Below are positions 36,056 through 47,946 of a DNA stretch of 64,000 bases, piece by piece. Made by a program: the position numbers and the translations under genes. The notes below the pieces were generated by a model. The model was not told the origin of the DNA and searched no databases. It saw only the letters and a program-made list of their open reading frames with translations. Numbering within the stretch: position 1 is the stretch's first letter; each line of letters begins with the position of its first letter. This stretch comes from Thalassia testudinum (lineage: Eukaryota; Streptophyta; Magnoliopsida; Alismatales; Hydrocharitaceae). The DNA is taken from contig JAZHRO010000002.1 in assembly GCA_037157565.1 (NCBI GenBank), positions 40,754,501 through 40,818,500 on the forward strand, in the 5' to 3' direction.

Positions 36056-37664
36056 TGAAATTGCACTAGAGGGGGGTGAATAGTGAAATTATAGAATATT
36101 GTAATACAAAAAATTCAATCACACAATGTACTCAATTATTTTTAGGTGGAAACCCAAGATGGGTGAAAACCACCACCTAAGCCAATCTCTTGACTTAGGA
36201 TTTTCAATCACAAGGTGATCAACCCACTAACCACACTACTTAAACGAGGGTAGTGTACCTCAATTACAAATCCCACCTCCGATCCCTAAACGGAGGTTTC
36301 TCCCTTCAAAATGAAGAGACGGGGACCCAACAGGCCGGATACCCAAAGTACAGAAATTAAGAAGTAAAATGACACCTATAGAGCACCCCAATAATTTAGT
36401 TGCTTTCTTATCTACTAAGCATGAAAAGAACTCCCTGATGATTTGCAGAACGGAGTGAGCCGGGAGTATGGATTTGCCCCTTGATCAGAGTATTAGCACA
36501 GCACAAGGGCAAGATGGAGCTTAGAGTAGTGAGCAAGAGATTTTTCTAATGGAAGTGTATCTCAAGAGATGTGTCTTGCCTAAGGGGAGTTGTAGTCTAT
36601 TTATAGGCAAGTTTGAACCTTCAAGAACACTTGGGAGAGCTCTTCTAGCCGTTGGAGACAAATCCCAGGAGTTTAGGATGAAATCCACACAAAATCAAGG
36701 TAATAATGAGTCTGACAGCAATATCAGATGTCTAATTATAGTATCAGACATCTTATAAGACGTCTGATTATTCTTCTGGTCGTCTAATACTGTAGGCCAT
36801 CCAAGACAGACTCCATTGGATTAAAAGAAGGACGTCTGATATTTTCACATAAGACGTCTGATTATTTTATTGGACGTCTAATGAAGGGTGGATTCGTTCC
36901 TGTTATCTTCAGATCAAAACAGGGTTCTAGGTTTAGAGGATCAGATGTCGTTATGGACGTCTGGGGACATCACCAGACGTCTGAAAACCTAAATACTCCT
37001 CCCTACTTCTTCTGCCAAAAGATTATGTGGCCGTAAACAGATACGCACAGAAAATCATGGCAAACGGTTCAAAGGCAGACGTCTGGAAGTCAGTCAAGAC
37101 GTCCGGAAATTGTTTTTGCCTAAGCCAGTCTAACGGTTAGTATGAGGACGTCTGGGTAAAGAATCAGACGTCTGTGTAAGGTTATCGACGTCTGAAAGTG
37201 AAGTCCTTCGACTGATGTTTATGAGGAGACAAACAAAGGCAGAACTCTCTGAAATTAGACGTCTGAGACACTTGTCAGACGTCTTATAGTGGAAAATCAG
37301 ACGTCTGACCATTGTCCTGGACGTCTGATAAAAGTATAAATATTGGATTTTTGTTTCTAATTTATCCTAAGTGTAGAGAGCCTAAGTTAGCTATTTATAG
37401 GTTATGTTTGGTGGCTCTTTACAATATTTCTAGACTCAAATAAAATAAAAATTACAACCTTTGAAAGTTTACATGAAAAAGCCTAAGACCTAATACTTAT
37501 GCTACTTGTCTTCACGCTTTTAATCTCCTGTCTTGGAAAGCTTTTTGAAATCCTGCAAATATGTTATTACAGAGAGAAAACAATATGCTACTCTTTATTT
37601 TTTATTTCATTTTCTTCATTTTGTAAAATCATCAAAATATTATATGCGAGTGGTTGAACTAACA
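36056..37664 (-). repeat. Solo LTR, copia-like, relative of 20487-22202
   Basis: On the minus strand it begins near 37664 with TGTTAGTTCAACC and ends near 36056 in CCCCCCTCTAGTGCAATTTCA. It shares with the copy at 20487 the U5 part ('gggtttccacctaaaaata'), a TATA box (about 36598-36605) and a palindrome array upstream of it. Flanks TAGAC and ACGAC agree at only three of five bases, so the ends are approximate. It interrupts the Tat antisense ORF. Confidence 0.72.
36724..37329. repeat. Array of AGACGTCT palindromes
   Basis: About 18 exact or near copies, many as TCAGACGTCTGA, lie upstream (minus strand) of the TATA box of the LTR at 36056-37664, in the same place as the array at 20895-21437. 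Confidence 0.8.
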
Positions 37665-38066
37665 ACGACGGGCAAAATTGTGCTACTTCGCCTTGTCCGT
37701 CATGACCCACTTGGAGGCCATCTCAGCCGCCCCAAAAGATTCGCTAGGCCCAGCAACATCTGCAAGAGCATCACCACGTAGGATAAAGGTACTCCCGAGA
37801 AACTTCACCTATTTAGAACCATAGGCGGGTATAAAGAGAAAATTCCTCTCTAAAGTATAAGTAAAGGGCAAGCAAGAGAAGACTTACTGCTCGGAGGAAG
37901 TAGTAGAACACATGGTTCATATTCATGCCTCCCGACTAGGAGGTAACCCAAAATACGATATCCTCCAAATGTCGAATCACCTGCCTTTCCATGCTAAGGC
38001 CCCCGCTCGTTCCTCTTGAGCCACCTAACCCGCCCAAACTTCCTGCCTAAATCGGAACCACCCGGC
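37665..38066 (-). pseudogene. Tat antisense ORF, middle fragment
   Basis: A short piece of host Tat DNA lies between two LTR insertions. The minus strand at about 37780-37670 encodes an Ala-, Ser- and Glu-rich stretch ('SESFGAAEMASKWVMTDKA') like the linker and coiled-coil region of these antisense proteins. Further left to right the frame is broken. Confidence 0.45.
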
Positions 38067-38481
38067 AAAAAGTGCATTAGAGGGGGGGTGATTAGTGCTA
38101 AAGGCGGTAAATAAATTGCTAATTGCAAATCATGCAAATTTAAGATAAACTCAAGAAAATCACAAATGAACACAAGGATTTACAGTGGAAACCCAACCAT
38201 GGGAAAAACCACTACCTAGATCTCCAAATCTAGGATTTTGCCCTGAGTCTAACTTAGAATACTAACCGATACTTATGGGATACCAAACCCTTTTACAAAC
38301 CCTCTTGATATCCCAATCAAGAGCAATGGGTACCAAACCCTTTTTCAATCCCTCTTGATATTCCAATCAAGAGCAAACCCCACTTTGTCAAGACTAAAGG
38401 AACCCACAACCTGAGCCCCCAGATTATAAGTATATTAAGGAATAAAATAGAATTAAATCATAATTTAGCACATATGGATAG

Positions 38482-39846
38482 TGGCGTGTGGTCATGCGTG
38501 TGTGTTAAGAAGTGTCATTATAGTTGCACTTGCAACGCCGGTTTTAAAATAAAGAAACGGAGGCCAGTCCGAGTGTCGGTCTCAGGGAGGCGTGAAAATC
38601 GGATTTTGCTTATCACTTGTCACGGAAATTACGGAGTTTTGCTTGCGAAAAGGTGTGGTTGGAAAGCGAGAGAGAGAGAGATTAGGGTTAGAGTCGTTTC
38701 TTTCTTTAACATGCAACTTAAACAGGAAATAAAGTAAACAATTGAATGGAAAGTAACTTCATTAATCATGTAGCTTTAGTTCACAGATTACAACATTAGA
38801 TACAAGCTTAAACATAAGTAACGGAAAGCTTAAAAGAGAGGAAGAGAGAGAGCAGGGGGGAGAGCGGCGAAGCAGCCACGGTGGTGGAGAAGGCTCCGTC
38901 GACGGCTCGTAGTCTCCAACGATTACAAGAGGGCCTAAAGCTAGCTAAGAGAGCCGTAAAGTAGTTGCAAGGGAAGTGAATGCCTTGAATGAATGGTTGG
39001 AGGGGGTTTAAATAGGGAGAAGGGCTTTCTAAAAGAAGAAGGGGTTTTAGCGACGTCCGGGACGTCACTAAAACCCTTCCAAAAGCATCGGTGACGCCCC
39101 CAGCTCTCCGGTCGCACGCCCGCACCGTTCTTCTTCGCACCCAATCCGTGGCCGCTGCATGAGAGCCTCCCCCGAGCACGCTTGGATCGCGCCTCGGGTG
39201 CGCGTGCGCGCGGGCATCATCGCCGGACGTGCGCGCGCACGTGGAAGCTTGTTGCCTGAGGGCCCGCCGTGTGGCGCTATCTTAGCTGCCCGCTGCTGAT
39301 CGGGCAGCCCAATTTTGCCGCGTGCCTCGCTACCTTTAATTTCTCACACTGCGCGGCTCGAACTGCGTCGCGTGCATGCGAGTGTGCACGTTAACAGCTA
39401 CGCCACGCCTGCTGCTTTGTCACGGCGACCGCGGGTGGGAGCGCGGTTCTCGGCCGTCCAATCGAAGATCGACGGCCGAGATTTGATCTCCAGCTGAAGG
39501 TGGAAGTGGCGGGCGGTGAGCGGGCACCACGTGGCGCAACGAGGGCTGTTGATCATCAAATCAACGGTCAGAACTTCTTGGTCCCATTGTAGGAGCTCCG
39601 GATGTCGGATTTAGCCAATCTTGAGTCCGTCGGACTCTGTTCATCATTTTGAATCCATCCGTGTGGTCCGATTGCTCATCTGAGGCTTGCTTTGACAAGT
39701 GCTTACACAAATGGCCATTAATACAATTTTATAAGCAATCTTGGTATATGATGCATGCAATGCTCCCATTCTACTTATGTTGTGCCTTTTATTCTTAAGA
39801 TGGGCCCTATTTAACAGAATTATCACCCCCATATGCAGTGTTATCA
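38482..39846 (-). repeat. 3' LTR of element C
   Basis: It matches 47947-49338 from TGGC to TGTTATCA on the plus strand. It lacks a segment of about 30 bp containing a CCGATCGAAGATCGG inverted repeat, which is present in the 5' LTR at about 48630 and in the solo copy at about 32300. The GC-rich centre yields spurious open frames. Confidence 0.92.
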
Positions 39847-39858
39847 TACCCCCATGCT
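39847..39858 (-). other. Polypurine tract of element C
   Basis: On the minus strand the tract reads as a run of G followed by TA directly before the 3' LTR start TGATAACAC. It is the same sequence as in elements A and B, except for one A in place of G at its outer end. Confidence 0.83.
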
Positions 39859-41179
39859 TACTCCTTGCTAGTCCCTAGCAAGGTTTATTCTAGCCTTTAT
39901 TTTCTTCCAGAAGTAATTGCTTAGACACTTCGTCACTTGTCAATAGGAGGAAATATACTAAGATCTTAATCTATAAAGACTAAGCAGCGCCCGGGTGTCT
40001 GCCAAAATACGAATCGCCCGAATCCTTGTTTTAATGCATATAACTATACATATGTATATGTATATATATATATATATTTAGAATTTTTTCGGAATTCAGC
40101 GTGAGTTGATAACTTTTTACGGCTACCCAACCCACCCAAAACTCGGTCAAAACCCTAAGTGATAAGCATCTTGGTGTGAAGATTGTAATAGACTCACTCA
40201 ACGATATTTAGACAGACTTCAGGTTTCTACGCCCCTAGGTGACCGGAAGAGGAAATATATTTGCCTGAAGGTGTATTTGTTCGATCGGTAGCTTTCTCCC
40301 AATGTTTGTTTTAATTGGGGTCAACACAAGGTTTTTCCAGTGTATATCTCCCTGGCTTGTACTACTTCCCCGCTTCTTCCTTAAGTGTTTTGGTTCTTTT
40401 TGTGTAATTATTTTGCTGGGCTCTAGACAACCGACCAATGGACTGTTACCCACGATCACTTGCCAGCCATACTCATGAGATGAAGTGTGGTTTATTTTCT
40501 TTTCTTCTCCTTTTTTTTTTCATAGGTGGCTTCCCTGATCTCAAATGTACCTAGAGGCAATGAAGAAGAAATGGTCCCGTGGCTGGGCTCTGGACAACCT
40601 GCCAATGGGCTGTTACGACAACTTGCCAGCCATACCACCCTAGAGAGTTCATTAGCTACCCAATTTCTGTCAAAATCTCCAAGGAGTGAGTCTGTGCAGA
40701 AAATGTGTGCAGATGCTTAGACTCAAAGTTTTTTTGAGTTAGAGGGTGAGTTGATAAGTCGTATACTTATCACCTTATTTAGTAGGTGGATTAGAATAGC
40801 TTAAGGTTGCAAGGATTCGAAGCTAAATCCATATTTAATGGATACCAGGGCAGATTAAGCCTGAAGGACTAAAAAGTCTAAGTGTTTAAGTTCTTTTTGT
40901 ATTATTTCCCACTATTGACAAGTTTCTAATGCCTAAGTTTCTTCCTAAATTCAAAATTTTTTTTTTTAATTTAGACTGATTAAATGAGCTTAGGATCGTG
41001 CAATTTACCACACCCCCCATGCTTAAGTTGGACAATGTCCTCATTGGCAAATACATGGATGCATAGGGGTTCAAAAAGATAGTACCTAAGTGACGTAAAA
41101 TACTGGATCAGTCTGAATCCTCTGGGTTACCTCCCAGGAAGCGTTGAGTTTAACTCCTCCAGCTGGGCGGTGCTTCATG
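39859..41179 (-). other. Non-coding 3' region of element C
   Basis: This 1.3-kb stretch lies between pol and the polypurine tract. No envelope-like ORF is visible. A TA microsatellite lies at 40050-40078. A second polypurine-like block lies at 41008-41047. Confidence 0.6.
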
Positions 41180-44100
41180 TCATCCCTCAACGAGGGTGAC
41201 ACTCTCCTTTGGGGGAACCTAGGCCAGGAAGTGCTTCAATCTTTGACCATTAACTGTAAAAGTATGCCCAGTGTTAGGATCAGCGATTTCAACTGCCCCA
41301 TTAGAGTAAGGCTTAACCACCCGAAATGGTCCTGTCCATTTGGACCTGACTTTCCCCGGGAAGAGTTTTAGGTGGGCATCAAACAGCCAGACTTGCTAAT
41401 TACGCTCAAAGGTTTTTCTATGAATGAGTCGGTAGTGGACAGCTTTCATTTTCTCCTTATACAGTCGACTATTTTCAAAAGCGTCCCAACGAATTTCTTT
41501 GAGCTCAGATAATTGGAGCATCCTCTGTGCACCGACTAATTGGGAATCCATGTTACATTGCTTGACAGCCCAGTAAACCCGGTGTTCCAATTCGACAGGA
41601 AGATGGCAGGCTTTGCCAAAGACTAGGCGATAAGGTGACATGCCTATCGGGGTCTTGAAAGCGATCCTGTATGCCCATAGGGCATCATCTAGTCGTGTGG
41701 ACCAGTCTTTCCTGTCAGGTCTCACAATCTTCTGTAAAATGTTCTTGATTTGTCTATTTGAGACCTCAGTCTGCCCAGTTGTTTGCGGATGATACGGGGT
41801 AGCAATGCGGTGGTTCACCCCGTATTTTCTAAGTAGGGCACAGAATTGGGAATGGATAAAATGGCTTCCACCATCACTGATCATGGCCTTGGGTATTCCC
41901 AACCGGGAAAAGATGTTCTGCTTAACAAAGTCCATGACAGTCCTGTGATCACATCGGCGGGTGGCGACGGCTTCAATCCATTTAGAAACATATTCTACTG
42001 AAACTAGGATGTACTCGAAGCCGTTGGATGGTGGAAAGGGGCCCATAAAATCGATACCCCAAACGTCAAAGATTTCGACAATCAAAATGGGCTGGAGGGG
42101 CATCATATCTTTCTTGGTCATGGTCCCCAGCGTTTGGCAACGTGAGCAAGTCTTGGAAAAGTTGTGTGCATCCTTAAATAGGGACGGCCAGTAAAATCCA
42201 GACTGCAGAAACTTTGCGGTCATTTTCTTTCCAGAGAACTGACCACCACAAGCCTGGTCATGACAGAAGGAAAGCACACTCTGAACTTCGTTCTCGGGGA
42301 TACACCTCCTGATGATATGGTCAGTACAAAGGCGAAACAGCATGGGATCATCCCAGAAATAGTGCTTGGCCTCAGCCAAGAACCTGTCCCGTTGCTGTCT
42401 GGACCAGCTATGCAGGGTTTGTCCTACAACTAGGCAGTTGACGTAGTCAGCATACCATAGTCTCTTGTCTAGCACAGCCAGAATGTGTTCATCGGGGAAG
42501 GCATCAGATAGAGGTAGGGAGGGTCCAATGTCGTCTGGATGAAGTCTAGACAAGTGGTCAGCCACCACATTCTTCGATCCGGCCTTGTCGCGGATTTCCA
42601 TGTCAAATTCCTGCAAAAGCAAGATCCATTTGATGAGCCTGGGCTTTACATCTTTCTTGGCCAACAGATGCCGGATGGCTAAATGGTCGGTGTAAATAAT
42701 CACGTGGGATCCCAGCAAGTACGATCGAAACTTTTCAAGTCCAAAGACTACAACGAGCAACTCTTTCTCTGTGACCGTATAATTTCGTTGGGCCTCGTCC
42801 AACGTTTTGCTCGCGTAGTAGATCACCACGGGCTTCTTGTCTTGCCTTTGTCCCAGGACAACGCCTATGGCAAAATCTGATGCATCACACATAATCTCAA
42901 AGTCTTGGGACCAGTCCGGGGGCTGAAGTACAGGTGCTGTGGAGACTAAGTCCCGGAGGGTGTGATAAGCCTGGATGCAATCAGAAGACATGTGGAATAT
43001 GGCGTAGTTGGCTAGAAGGTCGGTCAAGGGTTTGGAAAGCTTGGAAAAGTCTTTCATGAACCTTCGGTAGAAGCCAACATGTCCCAGAAATGAGCGAATC
43101 TGTCGGACCGAGCTAGGTGGAGGGAGTTTGGAAATCAAATCAACCTTAGCCCAATCTACCTCAATGCCCCTATGCAATACAATGTGACCGAGGATAATTC
43201 CTTCTTGAACCATAAAATGGCTCTTTTCCCAACTTAACACCAGATTAACCTTGATACATCATTTCAGGATTTTCTCCAAGTTGCTCAGACAATGGTCGAA
43301 TGAAATCCTGAATACAGAGAAATCATCCACAATGACCTCTAAGTATTCACCCACCATTTCTGAAAAAATGGCTAGCATGCAATGCTGGAAGGTCTCAGGT
43401 GCGTTGCATAACCCGAATGGCATTCGACGGAATGCAAACATGCCGTACGGGCAAGTGAATGTGGTCTTTTCTTGATCCGCTGGAGCAATTGCGACTTGGT
43501 TATATTCTGAATATCCATCCAGGAAGAAAAAATACTTCTGCCCTGCCAATCTTTCAAGGATTTGGTCAATGAATGGCAAGGGGAAATGATCCTTCTTAGT
43601 GGCTTCATTGAGCTTCCTATAATCAATACACACCTGCCATGCGGTAGTGGTGTAGGTGGGGATGGATTCGCAATAATCATTGGTGACAATGGTGAGCCCA
43701 GCTTTCTTTGGAACCACTTGAGTGGGGCTCACCCAGGGGCTATCGGAAATAGGATAGATGATGTCGGCATCAAGCCACTTGATAATTTCTTTCTTAATGA
43801 CCTCCCACATGTTTGGATTTAAACGTCTCTGCATTTGGCGGGAGGGTCGTGCCCCGTCTTCCAGGTAAATCTTATGGGTGCAATAGGTGGGGCTAATTCC
43901 TCTTAAGTCAGAAATGGTCCAACCCATGGTGGCTCGATGTTCTGAAAGGGTTGCGGTGAACCTGAGTTCCTGATCCATGGTTAGATGAGAATTAATAATC
44001 ACCGGGAAGGTCTGATCCGGTCCCAGGAAGACATACTTGAGATTCTCGGGCAATGGCTTAAGTTCAGGTGCAGGTGGAACTACAATTGATGGAAAGGGAA

Positions 44101-44881
44101 AAGGCGAGAGTTGATCAACATCGATCTCCTCAAATGGTGTTGTGTGATGGTAATCAGCCTTACAGAGGTCCACGGGTAGTGATGGTGACAGGTCAGAACA
44201 GTCATTACAGGTTTGGTGGTCTGAGACAGAACTAAGGGTGAGGCATTCCTCGATCAGAGTTTCCACGGGATCGTGTTCCTCAACGCAATCGCAATCAAAA
44301 GACTTTGTCGCTTGAAAGATATCCAATTGCATTTTCCTATCCCCGAAGGCTATTTCCATACATCCCGTGTCACAATCAATGTTTGCCTTAGCCGTAGCTA
44401 ACAAAGGTCTACCTAAGATTATGGGTGCGTTCTGTAATTTTTCAGGAACTTCCATGTCAAGCACCAAGAAGTCGACCGGGAAATAGAAGTCCTTGACCCG
44501 TACAATCACGTCCTCGACAACCCCCTTCAGGGTTTTCACTGATCTATCAGCCAGCTAGATGGTGACAGGTGTTGGTGTCAACTCTCCGAAACCAAATTGG
44601 TGGTACAGGGTTGTTGGAATCACATTGATAGAAGCACCTAAGTCCAGGAGCGCTCTATCAAATGTCATGTCCCCGATATTGCAGGAAATCAGGGGCGCTC
44701 CTGGGTCAGTTCGCTTGAGCGGAAGGTTGCTTAATATTACAGAACTTGCTTGTTCGGAGAGCACAACCTTCCTAGGTGCTTGAGGTCTTGGCTTACGTTT
44801 GGGTGTACAGGCATCCTTTAAAAACTTGGCATAAGTCGGGATGTGCTTGACGGCTTCGAGGAGCAGAATATTAATCTGTAC
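41180..44881 (-). pseudogene. pol: pol of element C: protease, RT, RNase H, integrase, nearly intact
   Basis: The protease active site is DLGASIN at about 44660. RT runs from about 43870 to 43100 with 'KKEIIKWLDADIIYPISDS', 'GYSEYNQVAI' and the catalytic IVDDFSVF. RNase H follows ([40 protein letters not shown]). Integrase lies at about 42350-41500: a zinc finger in which the second His is Gln ([13 protein letters not shown]), then [17 protein letters not shown] and [11 protein letters not shown] supplying the DDE triad. The '[12 protein letters not shown]' block marks the Athila group. I see only four lesions: a stop after PVTI at about 44555, one at about 43250 (Arg to stop), one at about 41396 and one near 41210. 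The end at 41180-41182 is inferred from alignment with element A. Confidence 0.9.
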
Positions 44882-46791
44882 TTACTTAAAGATCTCCAAA
44901 AGCTCCTCAGTTTCCACAACATTCTTCTTTTTCTTGATTGTTTCCAAGGCCTCAGGGTAGGGTGTCTGAATGTGGATCGGGTCTATTTCTGGTTCCTTGG
45001 TTGGTGCCTCTTCTAAGTCGAGTATTTCAGCGGGTGAAGTCTCGGGGAGAGTCGGCCATTTGGGATCCTGGGTTTTGGTGCCGCTTCTCAAGGTCACCGC
45101 ATTCGCAGAGGCATTAGGGCCATGGGTTGATCCTTGAGAAGACGAGGATGAAGAAGCACCAAACCCAAGGGGTGTTTGCGAGGCTGGCTGGACCATGTGA
45201 GCCTGCCTGGGATTGTCTTGGAACCCTTGCGAATTAGGGCCTCTGTTAATTATGTTTCGCGGGTTCGATTGTGGCTGGGAAGGTAAGGATCCTTGTTGTT
45301 TACAGTCCAAGAGTTGGCTTAACTGTCCCTTTACCAAGGCCATTTCCTCCTGATGTTTCTGGTTCATGTCAGTCATCATCTTTATTAGGGTGTCCATTTG
45401 GTTTTGTGGGGGAGGGGCCGCCTTATTCTGATTATATTGGGGTCTAACTGGTGGTCCTTGCTGATAGGGGGCAAGTGTGGCTGCTGGTTTGGCCTGGGCT
45501 GGTTTTGGAATTGCAATGGTTTCTGGTTTGTCCAAGCAAAGTTGGGATGGTTACGCCAGCCAGTGCTGTAAGTGTTGGAGAAAGGGTCAGGTTTCGCATA
45601 ACCTTGGACAGCTTGCACATCTTCAAGGATAGCCGATGTCGATGGAGAGGGGAGAGAGTAATCAAGGGTTGAGGGAGCAAAGGTCCCTCCCTGGAATGTG
45701 GTCAGGGGTTGTTCCAGGTTCAGTTGGGTTAAGGGCTGGACCAGGTCAACATTATGTGCTCCCTTTGCTAGGGAGAAGGTCTGTAAGGGGTTCCTGGTCT
45801 GGTTCAGAAGCTCATCAATATTTTTGTCCACCAATTCCACTCGATCTAGTTTCTTATCAATGATGTCCATGTCAACCATTCCAGAATTTGCTTGTACCTC
45901 ATAAATCCCACCACGGGGTTGACTGGATCTGTTGAACTAGGTCATGGAGGTATTGTTGAGCGAATTCTCACTCATAGACTCAAAGAGCTCAAACGCGCTC
46001 TCCTCGTCCTTGTTCAGGAAGTTCCCCCCGCATGACGCATCGACAAAGTTCCGCAGGTTGCTGTCCAGACCGTGGTAGAAAATCTGGGCCAATTGCCACC
46101 TTGGTACTTCGTGGTGTGAGCATTTCCTTAAGAGTTCATTGAATCACTCCCACGCCTCATGGAACTGTTCCCCACCCTGGAGTGTAAAGGTAGTAATAGC
46201 TCTTCTGAGGGCATTGGTCTTTCCTATGGGAAAGAATTTCTTTAAAAATGCATGCCTCAGTTCTTCCCAGGTAATGATGAGTCTACCTAGGGTTCTAAGC
46301 CAATGAGAAGCCTTGTCTCTTAATGAGAAGGGAAACATCTTGATTAGAACAATGTCAAGGCTAATGTTCCTAGGTTTCACAGTTCGTGCTATGCGATCAA
46401 GATCCTCTAGGTGCCGGAAGGGGTCCTCATTTGAGCTTCCATGAAAGTGGCTCTGGATCAGACTTAAGACATTTGGTTTCAGCTCAAAATCATCTCCCCC
46501 TTTGGGGATCCTAAGGTGTGGCTCGACTCTAATAGCGGAGGGATTATAGAAATCGCGGAGGGGCCTCGGTTGATCCTGAAATGGTGGTACAAGGAGTGGT
46601 GGTTGCCCTTGTGCGCCTTGGAAAGGTGGTGGTGGTTGTTCTTGTGGGTTCTGTAACCAGTGTATGGCTTGCATGATAGTGTGGATTTGTTGTTGCTGAA
46701 ACCGATGGTTTGCATTAATTTAGGCTTGGATGATGGCCATTGTGTCTAGTAGGGGTTGATCCTCGGCCTCATCTACCCTAGGTTCAGCCAT
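44882..46791 (-). pseudogene. gag: gag of element C, with a few stops and one frameshift
   Basis: The ATG at 46791 opens MAEPRVDEAEDQ. The capsid-like core (46530-46150) contains 'DDFELKPNVLSLIQSHFHG', NEDPFRHLEDL, 'FPFSLRDKASHWL' and 'FLKKFFPIGKTNALRR', typical of the retrotransposon gag family. The C-terminal half is rich in Gln, Pro and Asn ('PYQQGPPVRPQYNQNKAAP'). I see no CCHC zinc knuckle, which is usual for this lineage. Lesions are a stop after residue 23 or so, stops near 46145 and 45940, a frameshift between 45535 and 45385, and a stop at 44882-44884. The product would form the element's particle. Confidence 0.85.
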
Positions 46792-47923
46792 GTTCCTAAC
46801 AAAATCACGTCGCCTAGATTCCTGCCCCAAAACAAACAACTCGGGATGCAGTGAGAGTCTCCCGTGCATACACTAGAGAAGAACAGGAGGGGATGCGGAG
46901 AGCGACAAATGCGAGAAATGTGTTCAATCAAGCAAACAAGCCTAGTCCTTATGGGGTATTCCTTAGGAGACCTAGAAATCTCACAAAGGGTGATTAAGTC
47001 CATAAGCACTGGACTCCCCTTCCCAAGGCTAATCTGGCCAGGTTGATTACGAGGGGATTGCAGGGAAGGTTCTTCCTTTGGCTTGCGCCTCCGGTTCCGT
47101 AGACCTCACAACCGCGGTCGTTTGACACTGCCCCGCGAACAAAACCTCGCCTTTTGAGACTTAATTCGGTCCTACCTAGGGCACGTCTACTCAGTTTTAA
47201 AGGGCTAAGATAGTGCTTGTGCTAGGGTTACGTGATGAGGCGTTGATTGGGGTGGTGCCTCTTAATTTTCCATTTTCATTGTATGTGCCTTTATCAAACA
47301 TGGTTTTCAAGCAAGGATTTTTTTTAAGATGTGGTTTCTTTTAGTATTTCATCCTTGCTTTAGTGCCTTTTAAGGTTGACGTGTCTTAATGTCTTCATAC
47401 AAGTTTCAGTGGGCACGTCAAGTTTTGCACATAATTTGGTGAAAGTAGATTTCCTTTTATTGTGTAGAGGCTCTAAAACCCTAATGTACTCATGCTAATG
47501 ATCATGCAGCTTCTATTAGATGAGTCGATTTTAGGGTTGAGTGGTGCAGCCAAAGTCAATTCACGGTGGCTTCGCAAACACCACTCAAAAAGAAAAAAGA
47601 ACACTCCAAGAATTTATTCAGAATGTTAGTGTACATTTTTTTGTGGGGTAATGTGTTAAGGATGTGGGTCAAGCAATCATACACCACATTAATTTTTTTC
47701 AATTTTTACAATTTTTTTAGTTTTTCACGCAAGCAAACAATCATGAGTGAAGAATTACTCACTATCGGTCCTTGTTGTGCCTACTCCCTTGTTATCGTTG
47801 TGGGATGCGTCGCTTCGTCGTCTAAGCACCGAATTCCTGCAACCATCAAGTAAAAAGAAAAACAGGGCATTAGACGATGTGAGAATGGATGTGGAATGGA
47901 AGTGAAAAAACAAATCCGTTGCC
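46792..47923 (-). other. Leader of element C
   Basis: It is non-coding, between the primer site and gag. A block at 47050-47165 is shared with the leader of element A. Poly-T tracts lie at 47680-47720. Confidence 0.65.
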
Positions 47924-47941
47924 TCCCCGGCAATGGCGCCA
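47924..47941 (-). other. Primer binding site of element C, tRNA-Asp type
   Basis: On the minus strand it reads TGGCGCCATTGCCGGGGA, one base different from the complement of the 3' end of plant tRNA-Asp. It lies five bases inside the 5' LTR end. Confidence 0.87.
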
Positions 47942-47946
47942 AAAAC

